From JAEZKC01 sp046538945 (GTDB taxonomy: Bacteria > Fibrobacterota > Chitinivibrionia > Chitinivibrionales > Chitinispirillaceae): a stretch of 7,702 nt of DNA. How positions within the stretch are numbered: position 1 is the first letter of the stretch; each line of letters begins with the position of its first letter. The translations under genes and the position numbers were made by a program. The notes beneath the pieces are model-generated. The model was not told the DNA's origin, did no database searches, and was given only the letters and a program-made list of their open reading frames with translations. Of this stretch, positions 1 through 7,422 are shown piece by piece. Location of the stretch: positions 1 to 7,702 of the forward strand of contig JBKHHW010000153.1 in the NCBI GenBank assembly GCA_046538945.1. Direction: 5' to 3'.

Positions 1-26
1 GCAGCGGAAAAAAGCATATTTTTGCA

Positions 27-46
27 GGCATACACTATTCCCCCGC
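27..46. repeat. Upstream direct repeat, copy 1
   Basis: This copy reads GGCATACACTATTCCCCCGC and matches a second copy at 69-88 at 18 of 20 bases, differing only at the two bases after CATACAC. The copies start 42 bp apart, about four helical turns, so a protein could bind both on one face of the DNA. Their place ahead of the first gene of a defence operon fits an operator or a decayed repeat. No binding protein is encoded in the window, so the role is inferred. Confidence 0.6.
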
Positions 47-56
47 ACGGGGGAAT
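37..56. repeat. Perfect 8-bp inverted repeat (hairpin)
   Basis: ATTCCCCC at 37-44 pairs perfectly with GGGGGAAT at 49-56 around a GCAC loop. The left arm lies inside direct repeat copy 1. No T-tract follows on either strand, so it is not a textbook intrinsic terminator. The right arm (GGGGGAA, 49-55) could instead pair with TTCCCCC at 80-86 in repeat copy 2, giving two mutually exclusive structures if the region is transcribed. It could be an operator palindrome, a leader structure or the end of an upstream element. Confidence 0.6.
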
Positions 57-68
57 GGTGAATGTGTG

Positions 69-88
69 GGCATACACGGTTCCCCCGC
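69..88. repeat. Upstream direct repeat, copy 2
   Basis: This copy reads GGCATACACGGTTCCCCCGC and is the partner of copy 1 at 27-46. Unlike copy 1 it has no adjacent G-run, so it does not form its own hairpin. GTGT at 64-67 and ACAC at 74-77 flank its start as a short imperfect palindrome. Its end lies 84 bp before the GTG start of jetA. Confidence 0.6.
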
Positions 89-172
89 TTCAATTTTGGC
101 AGTGAATCACCTCAAAACAGATGATAACGGACCCGAAGCCACCCCGCCTCCTCCTCCACGAATTAATCCCGC

Positions 173-1750
173 GTGAACTATATTTCCAAAAGTATGGAAA
201 AAAACACCTTCCAGTCCCGCGGCCGCGACCTGCTCTCGGAAAAACCGATCTCTGCGTTTGAATCAGGGTGGGCAAAATATCTTCTGCACAAGCGTAACGA
301 GGCAGTCGCAAACCTGCTCTCCTCCGACAGGGCTCTCTTCTATCTCCAGATCACCTACCGCATCCTCCTCTTCCGGCGCGACCACGAACCGGAGCCCATG
401 CACGAAGACCTCTTCAGGGCAGTAAAAGAGGCACAGGAATCTCTAAGCGGTTCCTCTTATGAAACCGAGCATTTCAATTCAGATTTAAAACAGCTCAGGG
501 AGTGGAATCTGGTTGCCGAGCGGCTCGAAAAAGAGCGGATCAGAGGATACAAGGATACCCGCAGGACCAAGTACCGCTACGGGCTCACAACCGAAACGAT
601 CTCTTTTCTGCAGTGGCTCGAGGATAAGCTCTGGGAGGATATCGAGGAGCGGGGTGCAGACGCTCGTGACCTGCTTGAGGAGGCCGCGGGTACGATTCGT
701 GAACTGGTCCGTTTTCTGCGAACCTTCGCCAGCCGTGCGCCCGATGAAAATGAATCCCGCAGAATCCTCTTTCAGATCTACAAGCTTCAGCAGATCTCCC
801 ACGATACGGGGGCATCCCTTTCTGAATTCAACGCAAGGCTCATGGGATTTCTGGTGTGCGATTACGATTTTGGCGAATTGAAAGATCTCCTCAGCTCGCT
901 CCATACCTATGTGGAAAAATACATGGAAAGAATCGGACAGCTTCGAAAAGAGCTGCTTCCCCATATCCACAAACTCACCTCCAGCCGTTCACAGGAGCGG
1001 ATTCAGCAGGCGTTCGAGGTGATGCAGGCGGAAAAACGTGCGGCCCCCCGGCAGTTGCGCTCTCCTGGCGAATCGGCCAACCCGGAACGTATCCCCAAAC
1101 AGCTCCTTGCCTTCTACATCGAACAGGGAGCCCTGGATGCGCTCTGCCACCGCATTCACGAAAGTGCACTCAGGGTATGGCGCCGGATGGCAACTCATCT
1201 TAAAGAGATGGAGCGCCGGAGCAGCCGCATCGAGGATCTCAGGGACCGCATACAGGAGCTTTCGAAGCATGATGAGGAGTACGTGCCTGAAGCCTGGCTC
1301 AAGCGTCTTCTGTCCTGGGGTGCTATGCACGGGGATATGCATTACTGGGATGAGCGGGAAAAAGCGGATCCTCCCAGGCTTCGTGCTCTGTCATGGAAAC
1401 GGCGCCCGAGCCCCAAAACATTTCTCTCTGCCAAGCAGCCCGGAGAAGGTATTGTCAGGAGTCTGGAGCAGGCCAGACTGGATGCTCTGGCGGACTGGAT
1501 AAAAGAGAACCTGCCTTCAGACGCAAACGGTTCAGCAATGATCAGCAGTTGCAATCCCAGGGGTGTTGACAATTTGGCAAAAGTGATTGAAATTGCGAAA
1601 ACTGGAATTCTGGGGAGCGGAAAGAAGCTTCGCTCCGTGGGCTATGAAATAGAAATGTGTGATGACGAGGTCACCCTCGGTGATGACATAGTCAAGCTCA
1701 GCTGTAAAGACATGAACATAAAAAGGTGCGGAGACAAACCTGATGAGTGA
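173..1750 (+). CDS. jetA: JetA/MksF-like kleisin subunit of Wadjet
   Basis: This 525-residue protein is the first gene of a four-gene Wadjet cassette. In studied Wadjets JetA is the kleisin that bridges the two JetC heads. Residues about 45-145 look like a winged-helix domain. They end in a block with L-R-E-W near 108-111 and K-Y-R-Y-G-L-T at 133-139, a layout also seen at the N-terminus of DUF2397 and DUF3375 JetA proteins. Residues 150-365 are highly charged and helical, and a second small alpha/beta domain (about 430-520) would suit the JetC-cap contact. Identification rests mainly on gene order with jetB, jetC and jetD; the sequence does not clearly match one JetA family. The start is uncertain: GTG 173 has no Shine-Dalgarno site, and neither does the in-frame ATG at 194 (residue 8). 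A CCTCCTCCTCC tract lies at 147-157. The end overlaps jetB by 8 nt. Confidence 0.82.
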   Translation: MNYISKSMEKNTFQSRGRDLLSEKPISAFESGWAKYLLHKRNEAVANLLSSDRALFYLQITYRILLFRRDHEPEPMHEDLFRAVKEAQESLSGSSYETEHFNSDLKQLREWNLVAERLEKERIRGYKDTRRTKYRYGLTTETISFLQWLEDKLWEDIEERGADARDLLEEAAGTIRELVRFLRTFASRAPDENESRRILFQIYKLQQISHDTGASLSEFNARLMGFLVCDYDFGELKDLLSSLHTYVEKYMERIGQLRKELLPHIHKLTSSRSQERIQQAFEVMQAEKRAAPRQLRSPGESANPERIPKQLLAFYIEQGALDALCHRIHESALRVWRRMATHLKEMERRSSRIEDLRDRIQELSKHDEEYVPEAWLKRLLSWGAMHGDMHYWDEREKADPPRLRALSWKRRPSPKTFLSAKQPGEGIVRSLEQARLDALADWIKENLPSDANGSAMISSCNPRGVDNLAKVIEIAKTGILGSGKKLRSVGYEIEMCDDEVTLGDDIVKLSCKDMNIKRCGDKPDE

Positions 1751-2462
1751 AAACGCGGAAATCTGGGGTCCACTTCTGGGACGCAACACCGAAAGAGTCC
1801 GAACGGTGCTCAACCTGCTTACAGAAAGCCCTTATTTTTACAGAGAAGATGACGAAACCGCCTTCAATTTCCTCAGGCGGCATCGCCAGGAATTCGCACG
1901 GTTCTTCGAGCAGTTCTTCGGGTGGACACTTATCGTGGATTCCAAGTGCGGCCGCGTTTACAAAGAACGCTGGTACAACGGTTCAGTAACCGAATCCAAC
2001 CGTGACTTTTTCAACTTTACCAGACGCGACGAGTGCATCGCCTTCATGATGATTCTGGAATACTTCGAGCACCAGCTTCATGAAAACGATATGACGGTCG
2101 AAGACCGCGAAAACCTGCGCTTCCGGTTTGGTGATCTTCTCGAGTTCTGCTCCAGACGCTTTAGCGAAATCATGGATGGCCAAACCTCCCGATACACCCC
2201 CGAGCATATCAGAGCAAAAATACTGAGGCAGGTGTTTCCGATTCTCGAACGGTACCGATTCGTTAGAAAGATCCCGCCTCCTGCCGGTGAGGTCATTGAC
2301 GAAGAGCACACGATCTATGAAGCTCTTCCCGCCATACACCACTACAACTCAAGCTACCTTCACAGAAATTTCGACGAGATCCGCTCCATTCTTCAGGGAG
2401 AGCGCGTTGCGGTTGATCCCTCAGACGAAGAGGAACAGGATGAAGGGGAAGAGGCACTATGA
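1743..2462 (+). CDS. jetB: JetB/MksE-like KITE subunit of Wadjet
   Basis: This is a 239-residue protein, a usual size for JetB (MksE-like). In known systems it is a tandem winged-helix KITE dimer that sits on the kleisin and contacts DNA. The ATG overlaps the end of jetA by 8 nt, and GGAG at 1730-1733 gives a 9-nt spacing, which supports this start. The body is rich in aromatic and charged residues, with a Y-F-Y-R segment near residue 30 and an E-Y-F-E-H segment near 107-111, consistent with an all-helical/winged-helix fold. No catalytic motif is visible. The last 15 residues (225-239) are almost entirely Asp/Glu, an acidic tail. The stop is shared with the jetC start as ATGA. The call is inferred from size and position between a kleisin-like gene and an SMC gene, because the sequence alone is not diagnostic. 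Confidence 0.8.
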   Translation: MSENAEIWGPLLGRNTERVRTVLNLLTESPYFYREDDETAFNFLRRHRQEFARFFEQFFGWTLIVDSKCGRVYKERWYNGSVTESNRDFFNFTRRDECIAFMMILEYFEHQLHENDMTVEDRENLRFRFGDLLEFCSRRFSEIMDGQTSRYTPEHIRAKILRQVFPILERYRFVRKIPPPAGEVIDEEHTIYEALPAIHHYNSSYLHRNFDEIRSILQGERVAVDPSDEEEQDEGEEAL

Positions 2463-5400
2463 ACGGAGCTGATACTTCCAGATTACTGAAGATACGCAGG
2501 ATACGACTGGTCAATTTTCATAATTTTCAGAATGAAACAATAGAGATCAGAGACAACGGGCACCTCTTTCTTCTTGGAGATAACGGTTCGGGAAAGACCA
2601 CCATACTCGATGCGGTCCAGTATGTGCTTACCGCGGGCAACAAAATGGAATTCAACTCCGCGGCCAGAATGGCCGGGAGCAGAGGTGAGGGTCGGCGGAT
2701 ACAGGGAATAGTGATGCGCTACAATGTGGAAACCGGCCCCATGAACCCTCAGGGAGGTGTTGCCTATGCCGCCGCGGAGCTTGCGGATGACAAAGGCAGC
2801 CTGCTTACCATCGGTATAGGAATCAGCGCATATTCCATGGAGGAGCGGATCCAGCGCTGGGGGATCATTGTGCCTCAGGCTCTGGAGGAAGTGCCGTGGA
2901 CAGTCGAGGATGAGGGCAAAATCCGCGCGACTTCCCAGAAAGAGATGCGCGAGGCACTTTCGAAAGGAGGGTTCTACTCCATAGGCGCATACGAAAAGGA
3001 ACTGGCCAGACGCCTTTTCGATACGTACGAAATATATACCGAAATGTGCACATTTCTCTCCATGGGTAAAGCCTACCGGGAGATTGCCGCATCCGCCGCC
3101 GATTACCATGAACTTTTCAAAACTCTTCTTCCGGAACCCAAAACAGACCTTTTCGAAAGAGTCATCGAAACGCTCAAGACACTCGATGAAGCGACACTCC
3201 TTCTCGAAGAGATGAAAAAGAAGCAAGAGTATCTTAAAGAGCTCAGTTCTAAAGTCAAATCGATTTTCGAAACGCGGGAAAGCATAGCGCGCTACAATTG
3301 GCTTTTGGTCCATTTTGACATCGAGTCCTCCGCGCTCAGAATCGATTCCCTCAACGGGGATCTGGAAAAGACAATTTCTCAAACGGTGCAGCTCAAGAGG
3401 AAAATCGCTCAGATCGATCAAAAACAGCTCGATTGCTGCCGGCAGCTGGATGACCTTCGCAGCAAGGACGGGGCAAGCCTTTTACGGGAGCAGAAAAACG
3501 TCAGGGAGGACCTGGCAATCAGGGAGAACGCTCTTGCTGCACAGGTATCAAAAGTGGAGCAGCACAATCGGGAACGTATTGAAGCTGATTCTGAAGTAAA
3601 GAGATTGCAGGACAGTCTGGAGAAAACGGTGCAACTCCTAAACCGGCTGCTTGACATTAGGAATTTCGACAACACCTCCCCGTTAAAGGAGAAACTGGCT
3701 GAATTCCGCTTAAGCACAAGCTTTCGCGAGTCTCTTGAGGATCTGCCGATTATTCCTCTGTCGAAGGAAATCGAATCCAGACTGGTTGATGCTCTCCGCG
3801 GGGAGGATAAGTGCAAAACGGACCGCAACTCAGTACTTCTGAAAATCAGGGATCTTGAAAATCAGATTGACACCCTTGAAACAGACGAGGATATCAAGCC
3901 TGATCTCGAAGGTTGGAATGAGTCCTGCGGGGCTTTGAACGAAACAGGTGTGGATTACATCCCCCTTTATGAAACACTGGAGTGGAATACATCTCTGTCC
4001 GATGAGGACAGGAAAGTCGTGGAAGAATTCATCGGTACCGATATTCTTTTCACTCTCCTTGTCAGTCCAGATAATTTTGATTGTGCCCGCAAGAGAGTAT
4101 TTGCCGACTGGCCGGGAATCAGAATAGCGGCCCTTGAAAACACAGACAGTGCTCTCCCGTACTGGATGTCTGTTGCCTTCGACATAAACAGGTCACACCC
4201 GGGAGGCCTTTCGGTGCTACTGGGTGAGATGTCAGGACACAGGAGCCCGGAAGTAAAGTCAATGGATGATGTGCGGGTCCTCAGTTTCCGCTCCCACGAA
4301 CGTCGCCTTTTCTGTTCGCCTTCGCAGTGGATCGGACAGGAGGAAAGAACCCGGGCATTAAAAACGAGAATCGCCCTTCTTAAGAAAGAGATAAGGGAAA
4401 AGAAAGCAGAACTTTCCAAACTCGAAAAGAATCTTGAATCCCTTACTGCTCTGGTATCGGCCATCACTACCTTCAGAGAACGGCTGCGGTCGGCTGAAAA
4501 GGATCTGAACACGGTGGTTAATTCACTTGTGGGGGCGAGGCAAAACCTGCGGCATGCTTCCGAAAGGTATGCAACGGAAATCGAGGCCACGACATCACTC
4601 GAATCGGAAGTTTCTTCCCTGAAGGAGAGACTTAAAACGATAGAGGGAATCATTCTGCGGGAAGGTCTGGAGGACCTGGAATATAAAATAGGTGAATTGA
4701 CCGAAAGACAAAACAGACTCTCCTCCGATTATAACCACACTCTCCGGGAGCTCGGCGCCAGAGAGGGCGAGATGGAGAGACTGAAGTCTCAAATAGAAGC
4801 TGTAAGGGAAGCGATTTGTGAGCTTAAGAGAAAACTCGAGGCGTGCGGGGACGAGGTCATAAAAAGAGTGCGGGGGCAGGAGATTACGGATCTGCCTCAT
4901 TACATACTGCGCACCCGTCAGGGGGCACAGTTTAAAAGCCGCGAAAGTGTGGAATCGGCGATCCGTGATTCCGAACGGAAAGAATCCGCTTCTTCAGCTA
5001 CGCTCAAAGAAAAACTGAACGATCCCACCTTCGGGTCACTTTTCGGCTTCACTTACGATTCAGAAACGAACCGTCTTTCAGACAGAAGAGATCAGGACGT
5101 GGAAGTTCTGGCTCTCGGTCAGGAAGCCGCGATAAGGGAACAGCAGGAAGTCATAAACGAGAAGACCGATGAACTGTTCAGAAAGATTATTGTAAACGAA
5201 ATGATGACATTCTTCGCAAGTCACCTCTCAAAACTCGATCAGATGGTGAAAACAATAAACCGTCACCTTTCCCGGCGTTCGTTCGGGCAGTCAATCTACA
5301 AGTTGGAACTCGAGAAGGTCGATAAGTACAAAAGTATCATCGAAGCGGTCAAGGGGTTCAATCCGTTCGACGGGAAAGCCGAAGATACTTTAAAACAGCT

Positions 5401-5926
5401 TATCGAGGATCATAGAGATGAAATCATGAATTCCGATGTGGAAACAGTGCCTCCGGTTCTTGATTATCGCAACTGGTACACCTACCAGCTGCGGATGGTA
5501 ACCGCGGACAAGCCCGGAGTTGTCATGAACCGGCACACGAAGAGTGTCGGTTCGGGTGGAGAGCAGGCCGTTCCCAACTATCTCACCATACTGACCATCG
5601 CCCATTTCCTTTTTAACGGAAACCGCATCAGACTCCATACGCTGCTTTTTGATGAAGCGTTCTATGGAATAGACGCCGGCAGAAGAGATCAGCTCCTTGG
5701 GTTCGCCGGAGACCTGGGACTGCAGCTTCTGGTTGCTTCTCCGGATCAGGATGGCGGGCGTAAAGAGGTTCAGCAGTCCACCACCATACTGGTGGTCAAA
5801 GACAGAGAATACAGCATTCACCTTTATCCATTCCATTGGGAAAACCAGAGCGAACGGCAGCTTGGGCTCTTCGAGGAAACGAAACCGGCCACTTCGGCAC
5901 AATTCGGTGAGGAAATCGGTGTCTGA
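2459..5926 (+). CDS. jetC: JetC/MksB-like SMC ATPase of Wadjet
   Basis: This 1155-residue protein is the SMC motor of the system. In studied Wadjets JetC dimers use ATP to extrude DNA loops. Walker A is GDNGSGKT at residues 40-47. The ABC signature is SGGEQ at 1032-1036 and Walker B is LLFDEAF with D1065 and E1066. The D-loop region reads YGID, and the usual switch histidine is replaced in the sequence ASPD (1093-1096). Heptad-rich coiled coil runs from about 234 to 470 and from about 628 to 830. Between them, about 480-625, is a globular hinge-like stretch rich in Trp and Pro. The C-terminal head ends near 1125, followed by a polar tail with QLGLF at 1134-1138, a match to the DnaN clamp-binding consensus. 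The ATG overlaps the jetB stop by 4 nt, with GAGG at 2451-2454 as ribosome binding site. RecF/SbcC proteins share the ATPase motifs, but gene order and size favour JetC. Confidence 0.93.
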   Translation: MNGADTSRLLKIRRIRLVNFHNFQNETIEIRDNGHLFLLGDNGSGKTTILDAVQYVLTAGNKMEFNSAARMAGSRGEGRRIQGIVMRYNVETGPMNPQGGVAYAAAELADDKGSLLTIGIGISAYSMEERIQRWGIIVPQALEEVPWTVEDEGKIRATSQKEMREALSKGGFYSIGAYEKELARRLFDTYEIYTEMCTFLSMGKAYREIAASAADYHELFKTLLPEPKTDLFERVIETLKTLDEATLLLEEMKKKQEYLKELSSKVKSIFETRESIARYNWLLVHFDIESSALRIDSLNGDLEKTISQTVQLKRKIAQIDQKQLDCCRQLDDLRSKDGASLLREQKNVREDLAIRENALAAQVSKVEQHNRERIEADSEVKRLQDSLEKTVQLLNRLLDIRNFDNTSPLKEKLAEFRLSTSFRESLEDLPIIPLSKEIESRLVDALRGEDKCKTDRNSVLLKIRDLENQIDTLETDEDIKPDLEGWNESCGALNETGVDYIPLYETLEWNTSLSDEDRKVVEEFIGTDILFTLLVSPDNFDCARKRVFADWPGIRIAALENTDSALPYWMSVAFDINRSHPGGLSVLLGEMSGHRSPEVKSMDDVRVLSFRSHERRLFCSPSQWIGQEERTRALKTRIALLKKEIREKKAELSKLEKNLESLTALVSAITTFRERLRSAEKDLNTVVNSLVGARQNLRHASERYATEIEATTSLESEVSSLKERLKTIEGIILREGLEDLEYKIGELTERQNRLSSDYNHTLRELGAREGEMERLKSQIEAVREAICELKRKLEACGDEVIKRVRGQEITDLPHYILRTRQGAQFKSRESVESAIRDSERKESASSATLKEKLNDPTFGSLFGFTYDSETNRLSDRRDQDVEVLALGQEAAIREQQEVINEKTDELFRKIIVNEMMTFFASHLSKLDQMVKTINRHLSRRSFGQSIYKLELEKVDKYKSIIEAVKGFNPFDGKAEDTLKQLIEDHRDEIMNSDVETVPPVLDYRNWYTYQLRMVTADKPGVVMNRHTKSVGSGGEQAVPNYLTILTIAHFLFNGNRIRLHTLLFDEAFYGIDAGRRDQLLGFAGDLGLQLLVASPDQDGGRKEVQQSTTILVVKDREYSIHLYPFHWENQSERQLGLFEETKPATSAQFGEEIGV

Positions 5927-7172
5927 CAAAACTTCAGAAAATCCATACCTGGCTCATTTCAGATCCGTGCTGAAACGTTCACCCGGAGCACGGGAATGCC
6001 TTGAGCGGATATGCGCGACGATCAACAGAAAAGGAACTGTTCCCTCCACGGTGCTGATATCGACCGGGCAGAGTGCGCTGCCTTCAGAGGCACTGGATTT
6101 GTTCGGTCCGGCCCACATTTCACTTTCGGCCAGAGGGGATGTGCGGTTGTCCCTTTCCAAACTCCTTGGGGAGTTTGACAGAGAGCAAAAACAGATATGG
6201 ACAGAAGCAGTTTTCAGCGCATGCGGCAGAAAACCGAATCCCGACCGCGGCGCAAAAAGCCGGATGGAACTGAACTTCGACCGCTTCCGTCTGGCGTACC
6301 CGCAGTTTGCTTCATACGTTAAATGCTCATCCAACTCCCAAATATCCAGTGCGGAAAAGCAATATTCTCTCTGGTGCAACGCGGCGCGTATCGTTCAGTT
6401 TCTGGAAACAAACAGCGAAGCGCTCACCCTGTCGGATCTGGGAGCACGGCTCTTCGGAGACAGCAAAGTGCTTCGATCGGGAACACTGATCAATACAGCC
6501 GCGGAATGGCTGGCCATGAGTTGTTCTGAAAACAAAATTAACTTAGCGGAATCAGATAACGAGCAACGTCAACGCATCAGAAAAGACGCTCTTCGGGAGC
6601 ACTGTGTCGTGGATAACCTCAGCGGCATCACGGTTACTCTCTACGGGCCGCTGGAGTACAGGAAAAAAGGGATTTCCTTCAACCATGTAAAAAAAGCATG
6701 GGAATGCGGGGAAGCATCAGTACTGACTTTGGAAAACCTTCACGATATAGAGGATATGAGTATTGCTGAACCGGTGAGGGTGATAACAAGCGAAAACGAA
6801 AGTCCTTTCTGCAACCTGGTCCGGGAACGGACTGAGGGCATAGTGATATACACGCAGGGATTTCCCAACGCTGCGGTGTGCAGGCTCTATCGCCAGATAT
6901 CCTCCCTTTACCCCCAATCCGCCTTTCTGCACTGGGGAGACACCGACCTGGCCGGATTGCGAATCGCCGCAATTCTTCACCGGCTGCACCCGCTTAAGCT
7001 TTGGCGCTGCGATCCGGAATCGGTTTTGAGACACAGAAGCGGCCTGATTCCGCTCACAAACAAGTCTCAGGCGCAGCAGTTCGCAATTTCCCACCCCGAC
7101 TTTCCTTTTCTAAAGGAGCTTGCCATTTCTATCGAAAACGGCTGGCTGGAGCAGGAAAGCTATGTGGAATGA
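5919..7172 (+). CDS. jetD: JetD/MksG Toprim (DUF2220) nuclease of Wadjet
   Basis: This 417-residue protein is the plasmid-cleaving subunit, which acts with metal through a topoisomerase VI-like Toprim fold. The Toprim motifs are clear. S-E-N-E-S-P-F at 291-297 supplies the catalytic Glu (E292). HWGDTDLAGL at 338-347 supplies D341 and D343, the DxD motif. The end, W-L-E-Q-E at 409-413, matches the conserved LEQE close of DUF2220 proteins. Residues 1-250 would be the arm and winged-helix (DUF3322-like) part. I chose GTG 5919 as start because GGTGAGG at 5906-5912 is correctly spaced and the overlap with jetC is then only 8 nt. A longer open frame begins at ATG 5697 but would lie inside jetC in another frame, with no coupling signal. 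All catalytic residues are present, so the nuclease looks active. Confidence 0.92.
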   Translation: MSDKTSENPYLAHFRSVLKRSPGARECLERICATINRKGTVPSTVLISTGQSALPSEALDLFGPAHISLSARGDVRLSLSKLLGEFDREQKQIWTEAVFSACGRKPNPDRGAKSRMELNFDRFRLAYPQFASYVKCSSNSQISSAEKQYSLWCNAARIVQFLETNSEALTLSDLGARLFGDSKVLRSGTLINTAAEWLAMSCSENKINLAESDNEQRQRIRKDALREHCVVDNLSGITVTLYGPLEYRKKGISFNHVKKAWECGEASVLTLENLHDIEDMSIAEPVRVITSENESPFCNLVRERTEGIVIYTQGFPNAAVCRLYRQISSLYPQSAFLHWGDTDLAGLRIAAILHRLHPLKLWRCDPESVLRHRSGLIPLTNKSQAQQFAISHPDFPFLKELAISIENGWLEQESYVE

Positions 7173-7254
7173 GATTGGAACCCTGCTTGTGACTCTTTAT
7201 CCGAATCACATGTTAAGTATAGAGCCGCCTCCGATTCAGACTGGGAACTCGTGA
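7162..7254 (+). CDS. Possible 30-residue ORF coupled to jetD
   Basis: An ATG at 7162 overlaps the last 11 nt of jetD in another frame and opens 30 codons to TGA at 7252-7254. AGGA at 7153-7156 lies 5 nt before it, so a terminating ribosome could restart there, the same overlap style as the three other junctions. The peptide begins M-W-N-E-I-G-T-L-L-V and later contains I-E-P-P-P-I. I do not recognise it. It has no clear membrane segment or known domain. An ORF this short can easily arise by chance. Confidence 0.15.
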   Translation: MWNEIGTLLVTLYPNHMLSIEPPPIQTGNS

Positions 7255-7272
7255 GAAAAGCTATCAGTCTGA
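7236..7272 (+). terminator. Candidate weak stem-loop terminator of the jet operon
   Basis: TCAGACTG (7236-7243) and CAGTCTGA (7265-7272) form an 8-bp perfect stem with a 21-nt loop about 65 bp after the jetD stop. The long loop, moderate GC and missing T-tract make it atypical. It is offered only because it is the best stem directly after the operon. Confidence 0.2.
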
Positions 7273-7376
7273 TCTCATAACTGGAATATCAACCGATCAG
7301 CTTTAATGATTTCTGAAATTGCTCCACCACCAGCCCCCTGCAGCAGCTCTACAGGCCATCATCGAACCCATCCACA

Positions 7377-7402
7377 CCTCCGGCAGTTGCCTGACCGGAA
7401 GG
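7377..7402. repeat. Bulged GC-rich hairpin in C-rich patch
   Basis: CCTCCGGCAG at 7377-7386 pairs with CTG-A-CCGGA-A-GG at 7391-7402 around a TTGC loop. This gives ten base pairs with two single-base bulges. No T-run follows. It could be a protein-binding site, part of a structured RNA on either strand, or a chance fold in a GC-rich stretch. Confidence 0.4.
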
Positions 7403-7422
7403 GCTCCCACCATCGCCACCCC

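Noticed and set aside
27..90. Type I-E-like CRISPR repeats (TTCCCCC-GCAC-GGGGGAA stem)
   Set aside because: The hairpin resembles a type I-E repeat stem, but the two copies are only 42 bp apart, only one has a complete stem, and no regular spacer units follow. Sequence upstream of position 1 would be needed to exclude an array end.
96..128. Sigma-70 promoter TTGGCA ... TGATAA before jetA
   Set aside because: The -35-like box at 96-101 and the -10-like box at 122-127 are 20 bp apart and the -10 match is poor, so it is not listed as a feature.
485..970. Minus-strand ORF opposite jetA
   Set aside because: It is a shadow of the jetA reading frame, with no ribosome site and no recognisable domain.
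2483..3421. Long minus-strand ORF opposite jetC
   Set aside because: It is antisense to the Walker A head and first coiled coil of jetC, which is clearly the coding frame. No domain is recognisable in the antisense product.
5697..5918. Extended N-terminus for JetD starting at ATG 5697
   Set aside because: It would lie inside the conserved JetC head in another frame, and the product lacks JetD similarity. GTG 5919 has a well-placed SD and a short overlap.
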